This document shows, one piece after another, positions 34,402 to 47,403 of a stretch of DNA of 64,000 nucleotides. Both the position numbers and the translations under genes were made by a program. The notes under the pieces are model-generated. The model had not been told where the DNA came from. It saw only the letters and a list, made by a program, of their open reading frames with translations, and searched no databases. The DNA comes from Stomoxys calcitrans (lineage: Eukaryota; Arthropoda; Insecta; Diptera; Muscidae). The stretch covers positions 31,979,114 through 32,043,113 of the forward strand of contig NC_081553.1 of NCBI RefSeq assembly GCF_963082655.1. Reading direction: 5' to 3'. Numbering within the stretch: position 1 is the first letter of the stretch; each line of letters starts with the position of its first letter.

Positions 34402-34489
34402 TATTACCATTAAAAACAAATTTTAATAAGTTTGCCATCGCTGAGGTTTGAACTAATAATCTCATGTTTGGAAGTCTTGAACGCATCCA
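34402..34489. other. Short spacer
   Basis: About 90 bp between the MITE and a B element. No feature recognised. Confidence 0.4.
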
Positions 34490-35668
34490 TCCACATACAT
34501 ATATGTAAACCAGCTTTCATCAAAATCCGGTGAAAATTGCATACCTTATGTCCCATAGCAGTTATATCGAAATATGTTCAGATTTGGACCATATATTAAT
34601 AAGTACAGCAGCAATATCTAAAAATAAACCGATCCGAACCATATACGACACGGATGTGGAAGTCATTGTGTCAAATTTCAGTGAAATCGGATTATAGATG
34701 CACCATTTATGGGGCCAAGACTTTAAATCGAGATATCGGTCTACATGGCAGCTATATCCAAATCTGAACCGATTTAAGACAAGTTGCAGAAAAATGTCGA
34801 GGAGCTTAAAATAAAGCACTGTAAAAAATTTTAGAAATTGCACTGAAATCGGACAATAAATGCGCCTTTTATGGACCCAAAACCTTAAAATCGAGAGATC
34901 GGTCTATATGGCAGCTATATTCAAATCTTTATCGATCTGGGCCAAATTGAAGAAGGACAACGAAAAACCTAATTAAACTCACTGTCTCAAATTTCAGCGA
35001 CATCGGACAATAAATGCGCCTTTTATGGCCCCAATAAATACTTCTTTTGTGGGCCCAACACCTTTAATCAAGATCGGACTATATGGTAGCTATATCCAAA
35101 TCTGGACCGATCTGGACCAAATTAAAGAACGATGTCAAAGGCCCCAACACAACTCACGGTCCCTTATTTCAATGATATCCGACAATAAATGCGCCTGGTT
35201 TGGGCCCATATCAATAAGGCGAGAGATCGGTCTATGTGGCAGCTACATCCAAATCTGCGCCGACCTAGGCCAAATAGAAGAAAGATGTCAAGGGGCCTAT
35301 CAAAACTCACTGTCCCAAATTTCAGCAATATCGGATAATAAATGTGGCTTTTATGGGCCTAAGACCTTAAATCGGTGGATCGGTCTATATAGGGGCTATA
35401 TCAAGATATAGTCTGATATAGCCCATCTTCGAACTTAACCTGCTTATGGACAAAAAAAGAACCTGTGCAAAATTTCATCTCAATATCTTTATTTTTAAAG
35501 ACTGTAGCGTGATTTCAACAGACAGACGGACTGATATGTCTAGATCGTCTTAGATTTTTACGCTGATCAAGAATATATATACTTTATATGGTCTTAAATG
35601 GATATTTCGGTGTATTGCAAACAGAATGACAAAACGAATATACCCCCTTCCTTCGGTGGTGGGTATAA
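34490..35668 (+). mobile_element. Subfamily B element lacking the far left end
   Basis: Begins within the left body ('atatatgtaaaccagc'), has about six modules, the lead 'gatatagtctgatatagccc', the GGAC/core part and the right end TCGGTGGTGGGTATAAAA. Confidence 0.85.
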
Positions 35669-35689
35669 AAACCAGTAAGGAAAGGCAAA

Positions 35690-37145
35690 AGTCGGGCGGA
35701 GCCGACTGTATAATACCCAACACCTACCCTATAAGTAAATTTGTGGGACCTATATCCAATTCTAAACTGACGAACGTTTATACGGAAGCAGATAATGAGG
35801 TAGTCGTCGAGGAAATCGTTGTGCAAAATTTTTGGCAAGAATGGTCATTAAATGCGCTTGCAGTGGCTCTTAAAGTGAAAATCTAGCGATATACATATAT
35901 GACAGCTATATCTAAATCTGGACCGATTTCTATCCAATTATGAGAGTCATAAGAAAATCCTTGCTGCAAAATTTCGACAGAATCGGATAATAAATGATCA
36001 CTTTTTGCAATATATCTCAAAATCGGACGAATATAAATATGAGAGCTATATCTAAATCTGAACGGAGTTCGAGCAACATCCTCAGTTACTGTGGCAGTCG
36101 TCGAGGAAGGCAATTTTTAAAATTTTGGCAAGGTGAATCAATAAATGCGCTTGCCATGACTCTAGAAGTTAAAATCGGGCGATATATATGTAGCTATATC
36201 TAAATCTGTACCGATTTCCATGAAATTCACCAGTAATATTGAGAGTCAAGAGAAAATCCCTCCTACCGAATTTCGAAAAAATCGGTTAACAAAAGACAAT
36301 TTTATTGCAATATTATTGCGAATCGGACGAACATATATATGGGAGCTATATCTAAATCTGAATTGATTTTGACCAAACTTTATGTATTGGGTTGCCCAAA
36401 AAGTAATTGCGGATTTTTCATATAGTTGGCGTTGACAAATTTTTTCACAGCTTGTGACTCTGTAATTGCATTCTTTCTTCTGTCATTTATCAGCTGATAC
36501 TTTTAGCTTGCTTTAGAAAAAAAGTGTAAAAAAAGTATATTTGATTAAAGTTCATTCTAAGTTTTATTAAAAATGCATTTGCTTTCTTTTAAAAAATCCG
36601 CAATTACTTTTTGGGCAACCCAATATATAGTGGTAGTCGTCGAGGAAAGCGTTGTGCAAAATTTGGCAAGATTGGTCAATAAATGTGCTTGCAGTGGCTC
36701 TAGGAGTGAAAATCGGGCGATATATATATATATGAGAGTTATATCTAAATCTGAACCGATTTCCGTGAAATTCACCAGTAATGTCGAGAGTCGTAAAAAA
36801 AACCTTTCCTACCAAATTTCGAGAAAATCGGTTAACAAATGACCATTTTATTGCATTATAACTGCAAATCGGACGAACATACATATAGGTGCTATATCCA
36901 GATCTGAACCGATTTTTTTCCAATTTCAATAGGCTACGTCTCTAGGCCAAAAAACATGACTGTATCAAATTTGAAGACGATCGGATGGAAACTGCGACCT
37001 GTACTTTGTACTCAAATTGACATGGACGTACGGACACACAGACGGACGGACAGACGGACATAGCTAAATCGAATCAGAAAGTGATTCTGAGTCGATCGGT
37101 ATACTTATCAATTGCATACCAAATTTACCACCCACTACATGACTA
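35690..37145 (+). mobile_element. Subfamily D element with nested MITE
   Basis: A different left end (GGGCGGAGCCGACTG, TATAATACCCAACACC) and its own modules containing 'gattggtcaataaatg' and 'cggacgaacatat'. The right end has 'gcgacctgtactttg', a GGAC tract (about 37040-37062) and 'aatcagaaagtgattc'. It still shares the 'gctatatctaaatctgaac' box with A and B, so the families are related. Confidence 0.8.
36387..36623 (+). mobile_element. Mariner-derived MITE, complete (237 bp)
   Basis: Exact terminal repeats, TA on both sides, inserted into the D element. Confidence 0.95.
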
Positions 37146-37310
37146 GTTAAAGGTTAACCTGCTAGCCTTGCCATTTAAATGTTTCAATTATATTTTAGTT
37201 TAAATATACAATTTTAGAATTTGTATCACCTTTTACTGGTATGGTTTAGTTGCACTGCCTAAATCCACTGTATGGCTTCCAAGTGGGAAGAAAAAAAAGC
37301 TCCAATTAAT
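37146..37310. other. Short spacer
   Basis: AT-rich, no feature recognised. Confidence 0.4.
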
Positions 37311-39815
37311 GCAAACAAGCAAAAAGGCATTAAGTTCGGCCGGGCCGAACTTTGGATACCCACCACCTCGGGTATATATATGAAAACCGCCTTTTGGCAC
37401 TATCCGGTGAAAATTGGATAGATAGTGCACCTAAAATCGACACGGATATTGGATCGGCTAATAAATTTAAGACACTGTTGAATTTTGTATTTACAATTTC
37501 AACAAAATCGGGTAATAGATAAAGCTTTTATGAGCTTCAGACCATTAATTGGCACTTTGATCTATTTGACTGCTATATATAAATATAGTCCGATCCGAAC
37601 CAAATTTGGGACTGATGTGGGGAGAACTAAGAATACCTCCTTCTTAAAATTTCAGCGAAATCGGGTAATAAATAGAGTTTTTATGGGCTTCAGACCCCTT
37701 ATCGGCAGATCGGTCTATATGACATCTATATCTAAATATAGTCTGATCTGAACCACATTTTTCAAATTGCAGCGAAATCGGTTAAAAAATTAAGCTTTTT
37801 TGGTCTTCAGACCCATTATATAGAGATCGGTCAATGTGGCAGCTATATCTAAATATAGTCCGATTTGATCCACATTTTGATCAGATATCAGGAGGCTTTA
37901 GATAACCCCCTGTTTCCAATTTCAGCGAAATCGGGTAAAGCTTTTATGGACTTTAGACCCTTTATCGCCAGATCGGTCCATATGGCAGCTATATATAAAT
38001 ATAGACCGATCCAAACCATATTTGGGTCATATGTCGGGGGCCTAAAACTACTACCTGTTTTAAATTTCAGCGAAACCGGGTAATAAATAGAGCTTCTTTG
38101 TGCTTCAGACCCTTTATCGGCAGATCGGTGAATATAGCAGCTATATATAAATATAGTCCGATCTGAACCATATTTGGGCTTCAGACCCTTTATCAGGAGA
38201 TCGGTCTATGCGGCGGCTATATCTAACTATTGTCCGATCTGTACCATATTTGGGTGAGGTGTCGGGAGGCCTTAAATAGCGACCTGTTTTAATTTTCTGC
38301 GAAATCGGCTAATAAATAAAGCTTTTATGGGCTTCAGACCCTTTATCGGGAGATCGGTCTATATGGCAGCTATATCTCAATATGAACCAATCTAATCCAT
38401 ATTTAGCTCAGATGTCGGGAAGTATAAAATAACTCCCTGTTTCAAATTCCAGCGAAATCGGCTAATAAATAAAGCTTTTATAGCCTTCAGACCCTTTATC
38501 GGAAAATCGGTCTATATAGCAGCTATATCCAAATATGGTCCGGTTTTGACCACAATTAAATTATATATTGGAGACCTGTGAAAAATGTCAGCAAATTCGA
38601 ATAAGTTTTGCCCCCTTTGGGGGCTCAAGAAGTAAAATAGAGATCGATTTATACGGGGGCTGCATCGGGCTATAGACCGATTCAGACCATAATAAACACG
38701 TATGTTGATGGTCATGAGAGAATTTGTCGCACAAAATTTCAGACAAATCGGATAATAATTGCGCACTCTAGAGGCTCAAGAAGTCAAAACCCAATATCGG
38801 TTTATATGGCAGCTATATCAGGTTATGAACCGATTTGAATTTTACTTGGCGCAGTAGTTGGATATCATAACAAAAAACGTCGTGCAAAAATTCATTCAAG
38901 TCGGATAAGAATTGCGCCCTCTAGAGGCTCAAGAAGTCAAGACCCAAGATCGGTTTATATGGCAGCTGTATCAGGTTATGGACCGACTTGAACCAAACTT
39001 GGCACAATTGTTGGATATCATCACAAAACACGTTGTGTAAAATTTCATTCAAATCGGATAAGAATTGAGCCCTCTAGAGGCTCAAGAAGTCAAGACCCAA
39101 GATCGGTTAATATGGCAGCTGTATCAGGTTATGGACCGACTTGAACCATACTTGGCACAATTGTTGGATATCATAACAAAACACATCGCGCAAAATTTAA
39201 TTCCAATCGGATAAGAATTGCGCACTCTAGAGGCTCAAGAAGTCATGACCCAAGATCGATTTATGTGGCAGCTATATCAAAACATGGACCGATATGGCCC
39301 ATTTACGATACCAGCCAACCTACACTAATAAGAAGTATTTGTGAAAATTTTCAAGCGGCTAGCGTAACTCCTTTGGAAGTTAGCGTGCTTTTGACAAACA
39401 GACGGACGGACAGACGAACGGACATGGCTTGATCGACATAAAATGTCACGACTATCAAGAATGACGAAATCCTATGGTAGAGGGTACTAAAATAAAGCAT
39501 TTAAGGGCATTAGACCCTTTTTCGGAAAATCGGTCTATATAGCAGCTATATCCAAGTATGGTCCGATTTGGCCCGTTCAAGAACTTAACCAGCGTGCATC
39601 AAAAAGACGTATCTGTGCCAAATTTCAGCTCAATATCTCAATTTTTGAAGGCTCTAGAATGATTACAACAGACGTAAGGACAGACGGACAGACACACGGG
39701 CATGTTTATACCGAAATATATATACCTTGTTGGGTCGGATATTAATATTTAGATGTGTTGCAAACAGAATGATTAAATGAATATACCCCCTATCCTACGG
39801 TGGTGGGTATAAAAA
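37311..39815 (+). mobile_element. Subfamily C element interrupted by an A element
   Basis: B-like left end with an exact palindrome at about 37337-37351 and TACCCACCACC, then modules of a third type ('gggcttcagacccttta'). At about 38535 it switches to A sequence and at about 39488 returns to C ('gggcattagaccctttt'), ending in a right end GGTGGTGGGTATAAAA. Confidence 0.8.
38535..39488 (+). mobile_element. Subfamily A segment inside the C element
   Basis: Starts in the A left body ('tatggtccggttttgacc') without the palindrome, has about five A modules, then GGAC tract, core and a worn 'atggtagagggta'. The missing outer end suggests exchange between related modules rather than clean insertion. 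Confidence 0.7.
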
Positions 39816-40895
39816 CCAGACGCACTTAACATCAAATACCATTTCGTAATAAAAGAGAAATGAAACAAAGTTAACCGCAACACTTTAAACAATGCAAATC
39901 CAAAACAAAAAAAAACACAAAAATTCTAAACAAAATAGTGTTTGCATTGCCATTCATTTGAGTAAATGGAATTACTCAATGAATGGAAAAGCGGAAAACT
40001 GAACAGTGTCGAGAAGATAGTAAAGAGCCTTGGTCGCTAAGTTGGTAGCAAGCTTGGATTGGCAATGCAATGGTCGTGGGTTTGATATTCTTTTGCTACT
40101 GTGTTACTGTTGAAGGGAGAAATTATTTTTTTCTTGTGATAATCATTCCCATGGACAAACAGCCTGTTTTACTTTTCAATGAACCAGCCATAATAAAAAG
40201 AAATTATTTTAGTCAGTCGGACTTCAGCCTATCACTATATTTCTCTATATTTGTTATGCATATCCCAACCCTATATACATACTAACAAAATGTTGATAGC
40301 GGTTTCATTACAGCTTTTGATCAACTTTAAGGAATTCGAATTTGTTTTCGATTGTTACCATTCCACACACTGTGCTGCACTGAGTGCACACCTGCTCGTC
40401 GGGCAATTTACCAGAATTTGTCTGATACTTAGTTACAACGAGCTAGCACGCATTCATTTTACGGCGTTTGTGTAAGGTTTCCCTTTCAAATTCGACCCTT
40501 TTTTTGTGAAAATCCAACGCATTGAAATGCATTTAAACCATTCTGCAAATGGCTGTAATACTCGTAAAAGTGTTAATGCGATGTTTTTTTTTTTCGAAAT
40601 CAATATCTCTCTAAAATCAAATCAAAGCTATGCGAAATATTTGAATCGAAAGAAAAAATCCATTTGTGAAAACAGTAATGTTTAACCGAATGAAGTGTTA
40701 AGTTGTAAAAATGTTTAACCATTACCACCTGAATGGCTAATGTTTGCATATAACCTGTGTACGGATTAAAAAATCAATAAAAGAGTCAGAGGTGAATTGG
40801 TGTTAAGTGGTTAGGATAATGAGGAATACGTTTAAATGGCAGAAAATAGTTGGAGAGAACTGCAACCATGAAATAAGAGAATAGTATCAAGTAAA
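39816..40895. other. Non-repetitive island; possible worn tRNA-like head
   Basis: No gene seen. At 40030-40092 the order 'gtcgctaagttggtagc' then 'gtgggtttgat' loosely resembles A and B boxes and may be the head of a degraded SINE; this is weak. Confidence 0.4.
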
Positions 40896-40975
40896 AAGCA
40901 AAAAGGCAATAAGTTCGGTAGGACTGAACTAAGGACCTCCTCGGATATATATCGGATGTATATTAGAGTGTCCCA
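40896..40975 (+). mobile_element. Worn B-type left end fragment
   Basis: 'agcaaaaaggcaataagttcgg', then 'aggactgaacta' and 'cctcggatatatat' follow the B left end order but are diverged and short. Confidence 0.5.
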
Positions 40976-41049
40976 AAAAAAAAAACCAAAAAGGTGGGGG
41001 CCCAACCACAAAATCCACCCAAATGGACATGTTTATCAAATGGAAAAAT

Positions 41050-42374
41050 AAACAAGTAAAAAGGGGTAAAGTTTGGCCGGGCCGAACTTTGGACACCCAC
41101 CACCTCGGGTATATATGTAAACCACCTTTCGTCATAATCCAGTGAAAAATGCATAATTTATGCCCCCATATCAGCTATATCCAAATATGGTCCGATTTAA
41201 ACCAAATTCGACTTGGACAATGCGTGGTCTAATAAGCATAAGCAATTGTTCAATTTTGCAGAAAAAAAATATTGGTTATTTTGGTAGCCATATACAAATA
41301 TAGCTCGATCGGAACCATATACGACACGGATGACGAAACTCCTAACATAAGTCACCGTGTCAAATTTCAGTGAAATCGGTTTGCAAATGCGCCTTTTATG
41401 GGGCCAACTTTAAATCGAGAAATCGGTCTATATGGCAGCTATATCCAAATCTGAACCGATCTGGGCCAAATTGAAGATGGATATTAAAGGGCCTAACACA
41501 ACTCACTGTCCCAAATTTCGGTGAAATCGGAAAATAAATGCGCCTTTTATAGGCCCAAAATTTCAAATCGAGAGATCGGTCTATACGGCAGCTATATCCA
41601 ATTCTGAACCGATCTGGGCCAAATTGAAGAAGGATGTTAAAGGGCCTTACGCAACTCACTGTCCCAAATTTCGGCGCCATCCGACAAAAAATGCTACTTT
41701 TATGGGCCCAAAACCAAAAATCGATGGATCGGCCTATATGGCAGCTATATCCAAATCTGAACCAATCTCAACCAACTAGAAGAGTAATATCGTGTGGAAT
41801 GGTATCACAACTCACTTTCCCAAATGTCGTTACCATCCGACAAAAAATTTGCCTTTTATGAGCCCAAAACTTCAAATCGAGAGATCGGCCTATATGGCAG
41901 CTATATCCAAATATGATCCGATCTGAGTCAAATCAAAGGAATATGTTGAAGAGCCTAACACAACCCACTGTCCTAAATGTCGGCGCCCTCCGATAAAAAA
42001 TGCTCCTTTTATGGGCCCAAAACCTAAAATCGAGGGATCGGCCTATATGGCAGCTATATCCAAATATGATCCGATCTGAGTCAAATTGAAGAAATATGTC
42101 GAAGGGCCCAACACAGCTCACTGTCCCAAATTTCAGCAAAATCGGATAATAAATGTAGCTTTAAGGGGGCTAATACCCTTAATCGGTGTATCGGTCTATA
42201 TGGGGGCTATATCAAGATATAGCGCGATATAGCCCATCTTAGAACTTAACCTGCTAATGGAGAAAAAAGGTTCTGTGAAAAGTTTCTTAGATTTTTATAG
42301 GGTCGGTTCGATGTGTTGCAAACGGAATGAAAAAATTAAAAATTCCCTCATCCTTCGGTAGTGGGTATAAAAAA
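41050..42374 (+). mobile_element. Subfamily B element, full length
   Basis: Left end AACAAGTAAAAAGGGG, palindrome with one change, TACCCACCACC, about six modules, and a shortened right end (the GGAC tract and core are largely deleted near 42290) finishing TCGGTAGTGGGTATAAAA. Confidence 0.85.
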
Positions 42375-42396
42375 CTCATAAAATTATGTAATATAA

Positions 42397-43972
42397 AACA
42401 AGAAAGAGCGTGCTAAGTTCGGCCGGGCCGAATCTTATATACCCTCCACCATGGATCGCATTTGTCGAGCTCTTTTCTCTTCTTAGGCAAAACAGGATAT
42501 AAGAAAAGATTTGCTCTGCAATTAGAGCGATATCAAGATATGGTGCGGTTTGGACCACAATAAAATTATATGTTGGAGACCTGTGTAAAATGTCAGCCAA
42601 TTCCAATAAGAATTGTGCCCTTTGGGGGCTCAAGAAGTAAAATAGAGCGATCGATTTATATGGGAGCTGTAACGGGCTATAGACCGATTCAGACCATAAT
42701 AAACAGGTATATTGATGGTCATGAGAGGATCCGTCGTACAAAATTTCAGACAAATCGGATAATAATTACGACCTCTAGAGGCTCAAGATGTCAAGATCAC
42801 AGTTGTTGGCTATCACAAAAAAACACGTAGTGCAAAATTTCATCCCAATCGGATAAGCATTGCGCACTCTAGAGGCTCAAGAAATCAAGACCCAAGATCG
42901 GTTTATATGGCAGCTATATCAGGTTATAGACCGATTTGAACCATACTTGGCACAATTGTTGGATATCATAACAAAACACTTCGTGCAAAATTTCATCCCA
43001 ATCGGATAAGAATTGCGCCCTCTAGAGGCTCAAGATGTCAAGATAACAGTTGTTGGCTATCACAAAAAAACACGTAGTGCAAAATTTCATCCCAATCGGA
43101 GAAGATTTGCGCACGCTAGAGGCTCAAGAAATCAAAACCCAAGATCGGTTTATATGGCAGCTATATCAGGTTATAGACCGATTTGAACCATCCTTGGCAC
43201 AATTGTTGGATATCATAACAAAACACTTCGTGCAAAATTTCATCCCAATCGGATAAGAATTGCGCCCTCTAGAGGCTCAAGAAATTAAGACCCAAGATCG
43301 GTTTATATGACAGCTATATCAGGTTATCATCCAATTTGAACCATACTTGGCACAGTTGTTGGATATCATATCAAAACAGGTCGTGCGAAACTTCATTCCA
43401 ATTGGATAAGAATTGCGCCCTCTAGAGGCTCAAGAAGTCAAGATCCAAGGTCGGTTAATATGGCAGCTATATCACAACATGGACTGATTTGGCCCATTTA
43501 CAATCCCAACTGACCTTCGCTAATAAAAATTATTTGTGCAAACTTTCAAGAGCCTAGCTTTATCTCTTCGAAAGTTAGCGTCCTTGCGACAGATAGACGA
43601 ACGGACTTAAATGTCAAATCGGGATATTGGTTCATATGGGAGCTATATCAGGTTCTTGATTGATTTGAACCGTATTTGATGGGCACAATTGTTGAAAGCC
43701 GTACCAGAACAGCGATTGCAAAATTTCAGCTAAATCGGATAAAAATTGCGGCTTCCAGGGGTTCAAGAAATCAAATCAATATAAAGTATCTATGCAAAAT
43801 TTCAAGCGAATAGCTTTACGCGTTCGACCGCTATCGTGATTTCGGCAGACGGACGGACGAGGCTTGTTCAAGAATATATATACATTATGGGGTCCTAGAT
43901 CAATATTTCAAGGTATTATAATCGGAATGACTAGTTTAGTATACCCTCATTTTATGGTGGTGGGTATAAAAA
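42397..43972 (+). mobile_element. Subfamily A element, full length with rearranged right end
   Basis: Left end AACAAGAAAGAGCGTGC, exact palindrome near 42420, A left body, about six modules including two copies of an internal 'cacagttgttggctatcac' deletion variant, then a second partial right portion (43610-43860) before TGGTGGTGGGTATAAAA. Here the final hairpin is B-like, not A-like. Confidence 0.8.
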
Positions 43973-45080
43973 CGCAATAATTTCAGCCGTGTCGAACTTT
44001 TCATACCTACCACCATAGATATATATAGATATATCAAAATTTATTATAACACTACTATATCCATATTATTATTCGGATATAGTCCGATCTTATAGTCCTA
44101 ATTCGGATGATCGATCTATATGACCGATATATTTAAATATAGTTCGATCTGGACCATTCTTGGTTCGGTTATCGATGTACCTGAAAAACTCACTGTTCTG
44201 AGTTTCAGTAAAGTCAGGTAATTATTGCGCCTGTTATAGGTTTAAGACCCTAAATCGGCATATCGGTATATATGGCAGCTATATGTAAATATGATCAGAT
44301 GAACACCATATTCGGGTCGGCTGTCGCAGCTTTTAGTGCAACTCACTGTTTCTAATTTCAGCAAAATCGGAAAATAAATGCGCTTTTTATGGTCTTTAGA
44401 CCCCAAAGCTGAAGATCGGTCTCTATGGGAGCTACATCTAAATATAGTCCTATCTGAACCATAACCAGATGTCGGGAGGCCTAAAACTACTCACTATTTA
44501 AAATTTCAGTGAAATCGGAAAAATAAATCTTTTATGGGCTTCAGACCCTTTATCGGGTGATCGGTCTATATGACAGCTATTTCCAAATATAGCCCGATGT
44601 GACCCATTCAAGAACTTAACCTTATTATATGGGGTTGCGTTGACAAATTTTTTCACAGCTTGTGGCTCTGTAATTGCATTCTTTCTTCTGTCAGTTATCA
44701 GCAGTGACTTTTAGCTTGCTTTAGAAAAAAAGTGTAAAAAAGTATATTTGATTAAAGTTCATTCTAAGTTTTATTAAAAATGCATTTACTTTCTTTTAAA
44801 AAATACGCAATTACTTTTTGGGCAACCCAATAGAAGAAATACAAGTCCAGGCAACTCAATTTCAACTCAATATCTCAATTTTTAAAGATTGTATAGTGAT
44901 TTAAGCTCAATTACACACGGAGAGACAGGCGAACAGACACACGGACATCGTTAAATCGTCGTGGAATTTTACGATGATCCGAATATATGTACTTTGTAGG
45001 GTCGGAAATGGTTATTTCGATGTGTTACAAATGGAAAGTCTAAATGAATATACCCCCTATCCTATGGTGGTGGGTATAAC
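43973..45080 (+). mobile_element. Subfamily C/B element with truncated MITE
   Basis: Diverged left end (TTTCAGCCGTGTCGAAC, TACCTACCACC), about four C-type modules, a truncated MITE at 44630-44830, and a right end with 'gaacagacacacgg' and TGGTGGTGGGTATAAC. Confidence 0.75.
44630..44830 (+). mobile_element. Mariner-derived MITE, 5'-deleted
   Basis: Starts with only 'ggggttgc' of the left terminal repeat, then jumps to 'gttgacaaattttttcac'; about 37 bp are missing. The right terminal repeat is intact with TA after it. Confidence 0.88.
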
Positions 45081-45264
45081 AATAACTAATCAAGTTCTTG
45101 TAATAGTTTAGCATAACTCTCACATATCAGTCACTCATACATTGAGATGAATTATATAATGAATAATATATGTAACGTTCAATAAATAATATTTGCCATA
45201 AGTCAAGATAAAAAAATTCTGCAATGGGGATTGCACAACGTAATTGCGGTGTAAGATGAACATA
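45081..45264. other. Short spacer
   Basis: AT-rich, no feature recognised. Confidence 0.4.
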
Positions 45265-46974
45265 AACAAGTAAAAAGGCGTTAAGTTCGGCCGGGCCGAA
45301 CTTTGGATACCCACCACCTCGGGAATATACGTAAACCACCTTTCATCAAAATCCGGTGAAAATTGTATACTTGAATTTCGGCGACATCGGATAATAAATG
45401 CACCTTTTATGGGCCTAAAACCTTAAAAAGAGAGATCGGTCTATATGACAGCTATATCCAAATCTTAACCGATCTGTGCCACATAGAAGAAAGATGTCGA
45501 AGGGCCTAAGGCAACTCACTGTTCCAAATTTCGGCGACATCCGACAATAAATGAGCATTTTATGGGCCCAAAACCTGAAATCGAGAGATCGGTCTATATG
45601 GCAGCTATATCCAAAATTGGTCCGATCTGCACCAAATTGATGAGGGATATCAAAGGGCCTAACACAATTTACTGTCCCAAATTTCAGCAAAATCGGATAG
45701 TAAACGTGGCTTTCATGGGCCTAGACGCTAAATCTGAGGATCGGTCTATATGGCAGCTATATCCAAATCTGAACCGATCAGAGCCAAATTGACGAAGGGT
45801 GTCGAAGGGACTAACACAACTCACTGTCCCAAATTTCAGCAAAATCGGATAATAAATGTGGCTTTTATGGGCCTATGACCTTAAATCCGAGGATCGGTCT
45901 ATATGGCAGCTATATCCAAATCTAGACCGATCTGGGCCAAATTGGCGAATAATGTCAAAGAGCCTAACACAACTCCCTGTCTAAAATTTCAGCAAAATCG
46001 GATAATAAATGTGGCTTTTATGGGCCTAAGACCCAAAATCGTAGGATCGGTCTATATGGCAGCTATATCCAAATCTGAACCGATCAGAGCCAAATTGACG
46101 AAGGATGTCGAAGGGCCTAACGCAACTCACTGTCCCAAATTTCAGCAAAATCGGATAATAAATGTGGCTTTTATGGGACTATGACCTTAAATTCGAGGAT
46201 CGGTCTATATGGCAGCTATATCCAAATCTGAACCGATCTGAACCAAATTGACAAAGGATATTGAGGGGCCTAACACAACTCACTGTCACAAATTTCAGCA
46301 AAATCGGCTAATAAATGTGGCTTTTATGGGTCTTAGACCCTAAATCGGAGGATCGGTCTATATGGCAGCTATATCCAAATCTGAACCGATCTGGGCCAAA
46401 TTAACAGAGGAAGTCGAAAGGTCTAACACAACTCACTGTCCCAAATTTCAGCAAAATCGAATAATAAATGAGGCTTTTATGGGCCTTAGACCCTAAATCT
46501 GAGGATCGGTCTATATGGCAGCTATATCAAAATCTGAACCGATCTGGGCCAAATTAACAGAGGAAGTCGAAAGGCCTAACAAAACTCACTGTCCCAAATT
46601 TCAGCAAAATCGGATAATAAATGTGGCTTTTATGGCCCTAAGACCCTAAATCGGAGGATCGGTCTATATGGGGGCTATATCAAGATATAGTCCGATATAG
46701 CCCATCTTCGAACTTAACCTGCTTATGGACAAAAAAAGAATCTGTGCAAAATTTTAGCTCAATATCTCTATTTTTAAAGGCTGTAGCGTGATTTCAACAG
46801 ACAGACGGACAGACGGACAGACGGACAGACGGACGGACATGTCTAGATCGTCTTAGATTTTCACGCTGATCAAGAATATATATAATTTATAGGGTCGGAA
46901 ATGGATATTTCGATGTGTTGCAAACGGAATGACAAAATGAATATACCCCCATCCTTCGGTGGTGGGTATAAAAA
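45265..46974 (+). mobile_element. Subfamily B element, full length (best B reference)
   Basis: Left end AACAAGTAAAAAGGCG, exact palindrome near 45288, TACCCACCACC, then nine or ten modules. From 45738 to 46656 seven successive GGATCGG starts are exactly 153 bp apart (45738, 45891, 46044, 46197, 46350, 46503, 46656). The right end has a 31-bp (ACGGACAG)n tract, the core, ATATATATAA and TCGGTGGTGGGTATAAAA. Confidence 0.93.
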
Positions 46975-47312
46975 TTTGCAAAGTTAAAACCATAAGCGAT
47001 TTTACATATGTACAATCATATTCTTTATAGAGAAGATTACCTGTAAAGCTGTGGGGAAAGGGTCAAAGATTAGTCTTTTTTTATTTGATGATTACATAAA
47101 ACAATTGACTTAAAGTAAGTTTATTATATAAATGACTTTATAACTAAAATCGGAAATTAGTAGACATTTTTTTCCTTAAGACTAAAAGTGTTAATTAAGG
47201 CAAGAATGAAAGAATAAATAAATAAAGCATAACAAGATGATAATTGAATGTTCTAGAATAAGATCAGGATGAACAGCCAAGCTGAACTTTTCATAACCAT
47301 CAAGGACTAATA
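46975..47312. other. Spacer, no gene seen
   Basis: About 340 bp of AT-rich sequence. No ORF or repeat recognised. Confidence 0.5.
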
Positions 47313-47403
47313 TTCTATCATTATACCATACACCACTACTACAGTATATTATAACTTAGTGCATTTGTTTGTAACTCCAAGAAAGAAGAGAGCTAAATCG
47401 GCC

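Noticed and set aside
40030..40092. tRNA gene
   Set aside because: A- and B-box resemblance is weak, and I could not fold an acceptor stem or a proper anticodon arm.
46980..47310. Host exon between repeats
   Set aside because: No open frame with splice sites or protein similarity that I can recognise.
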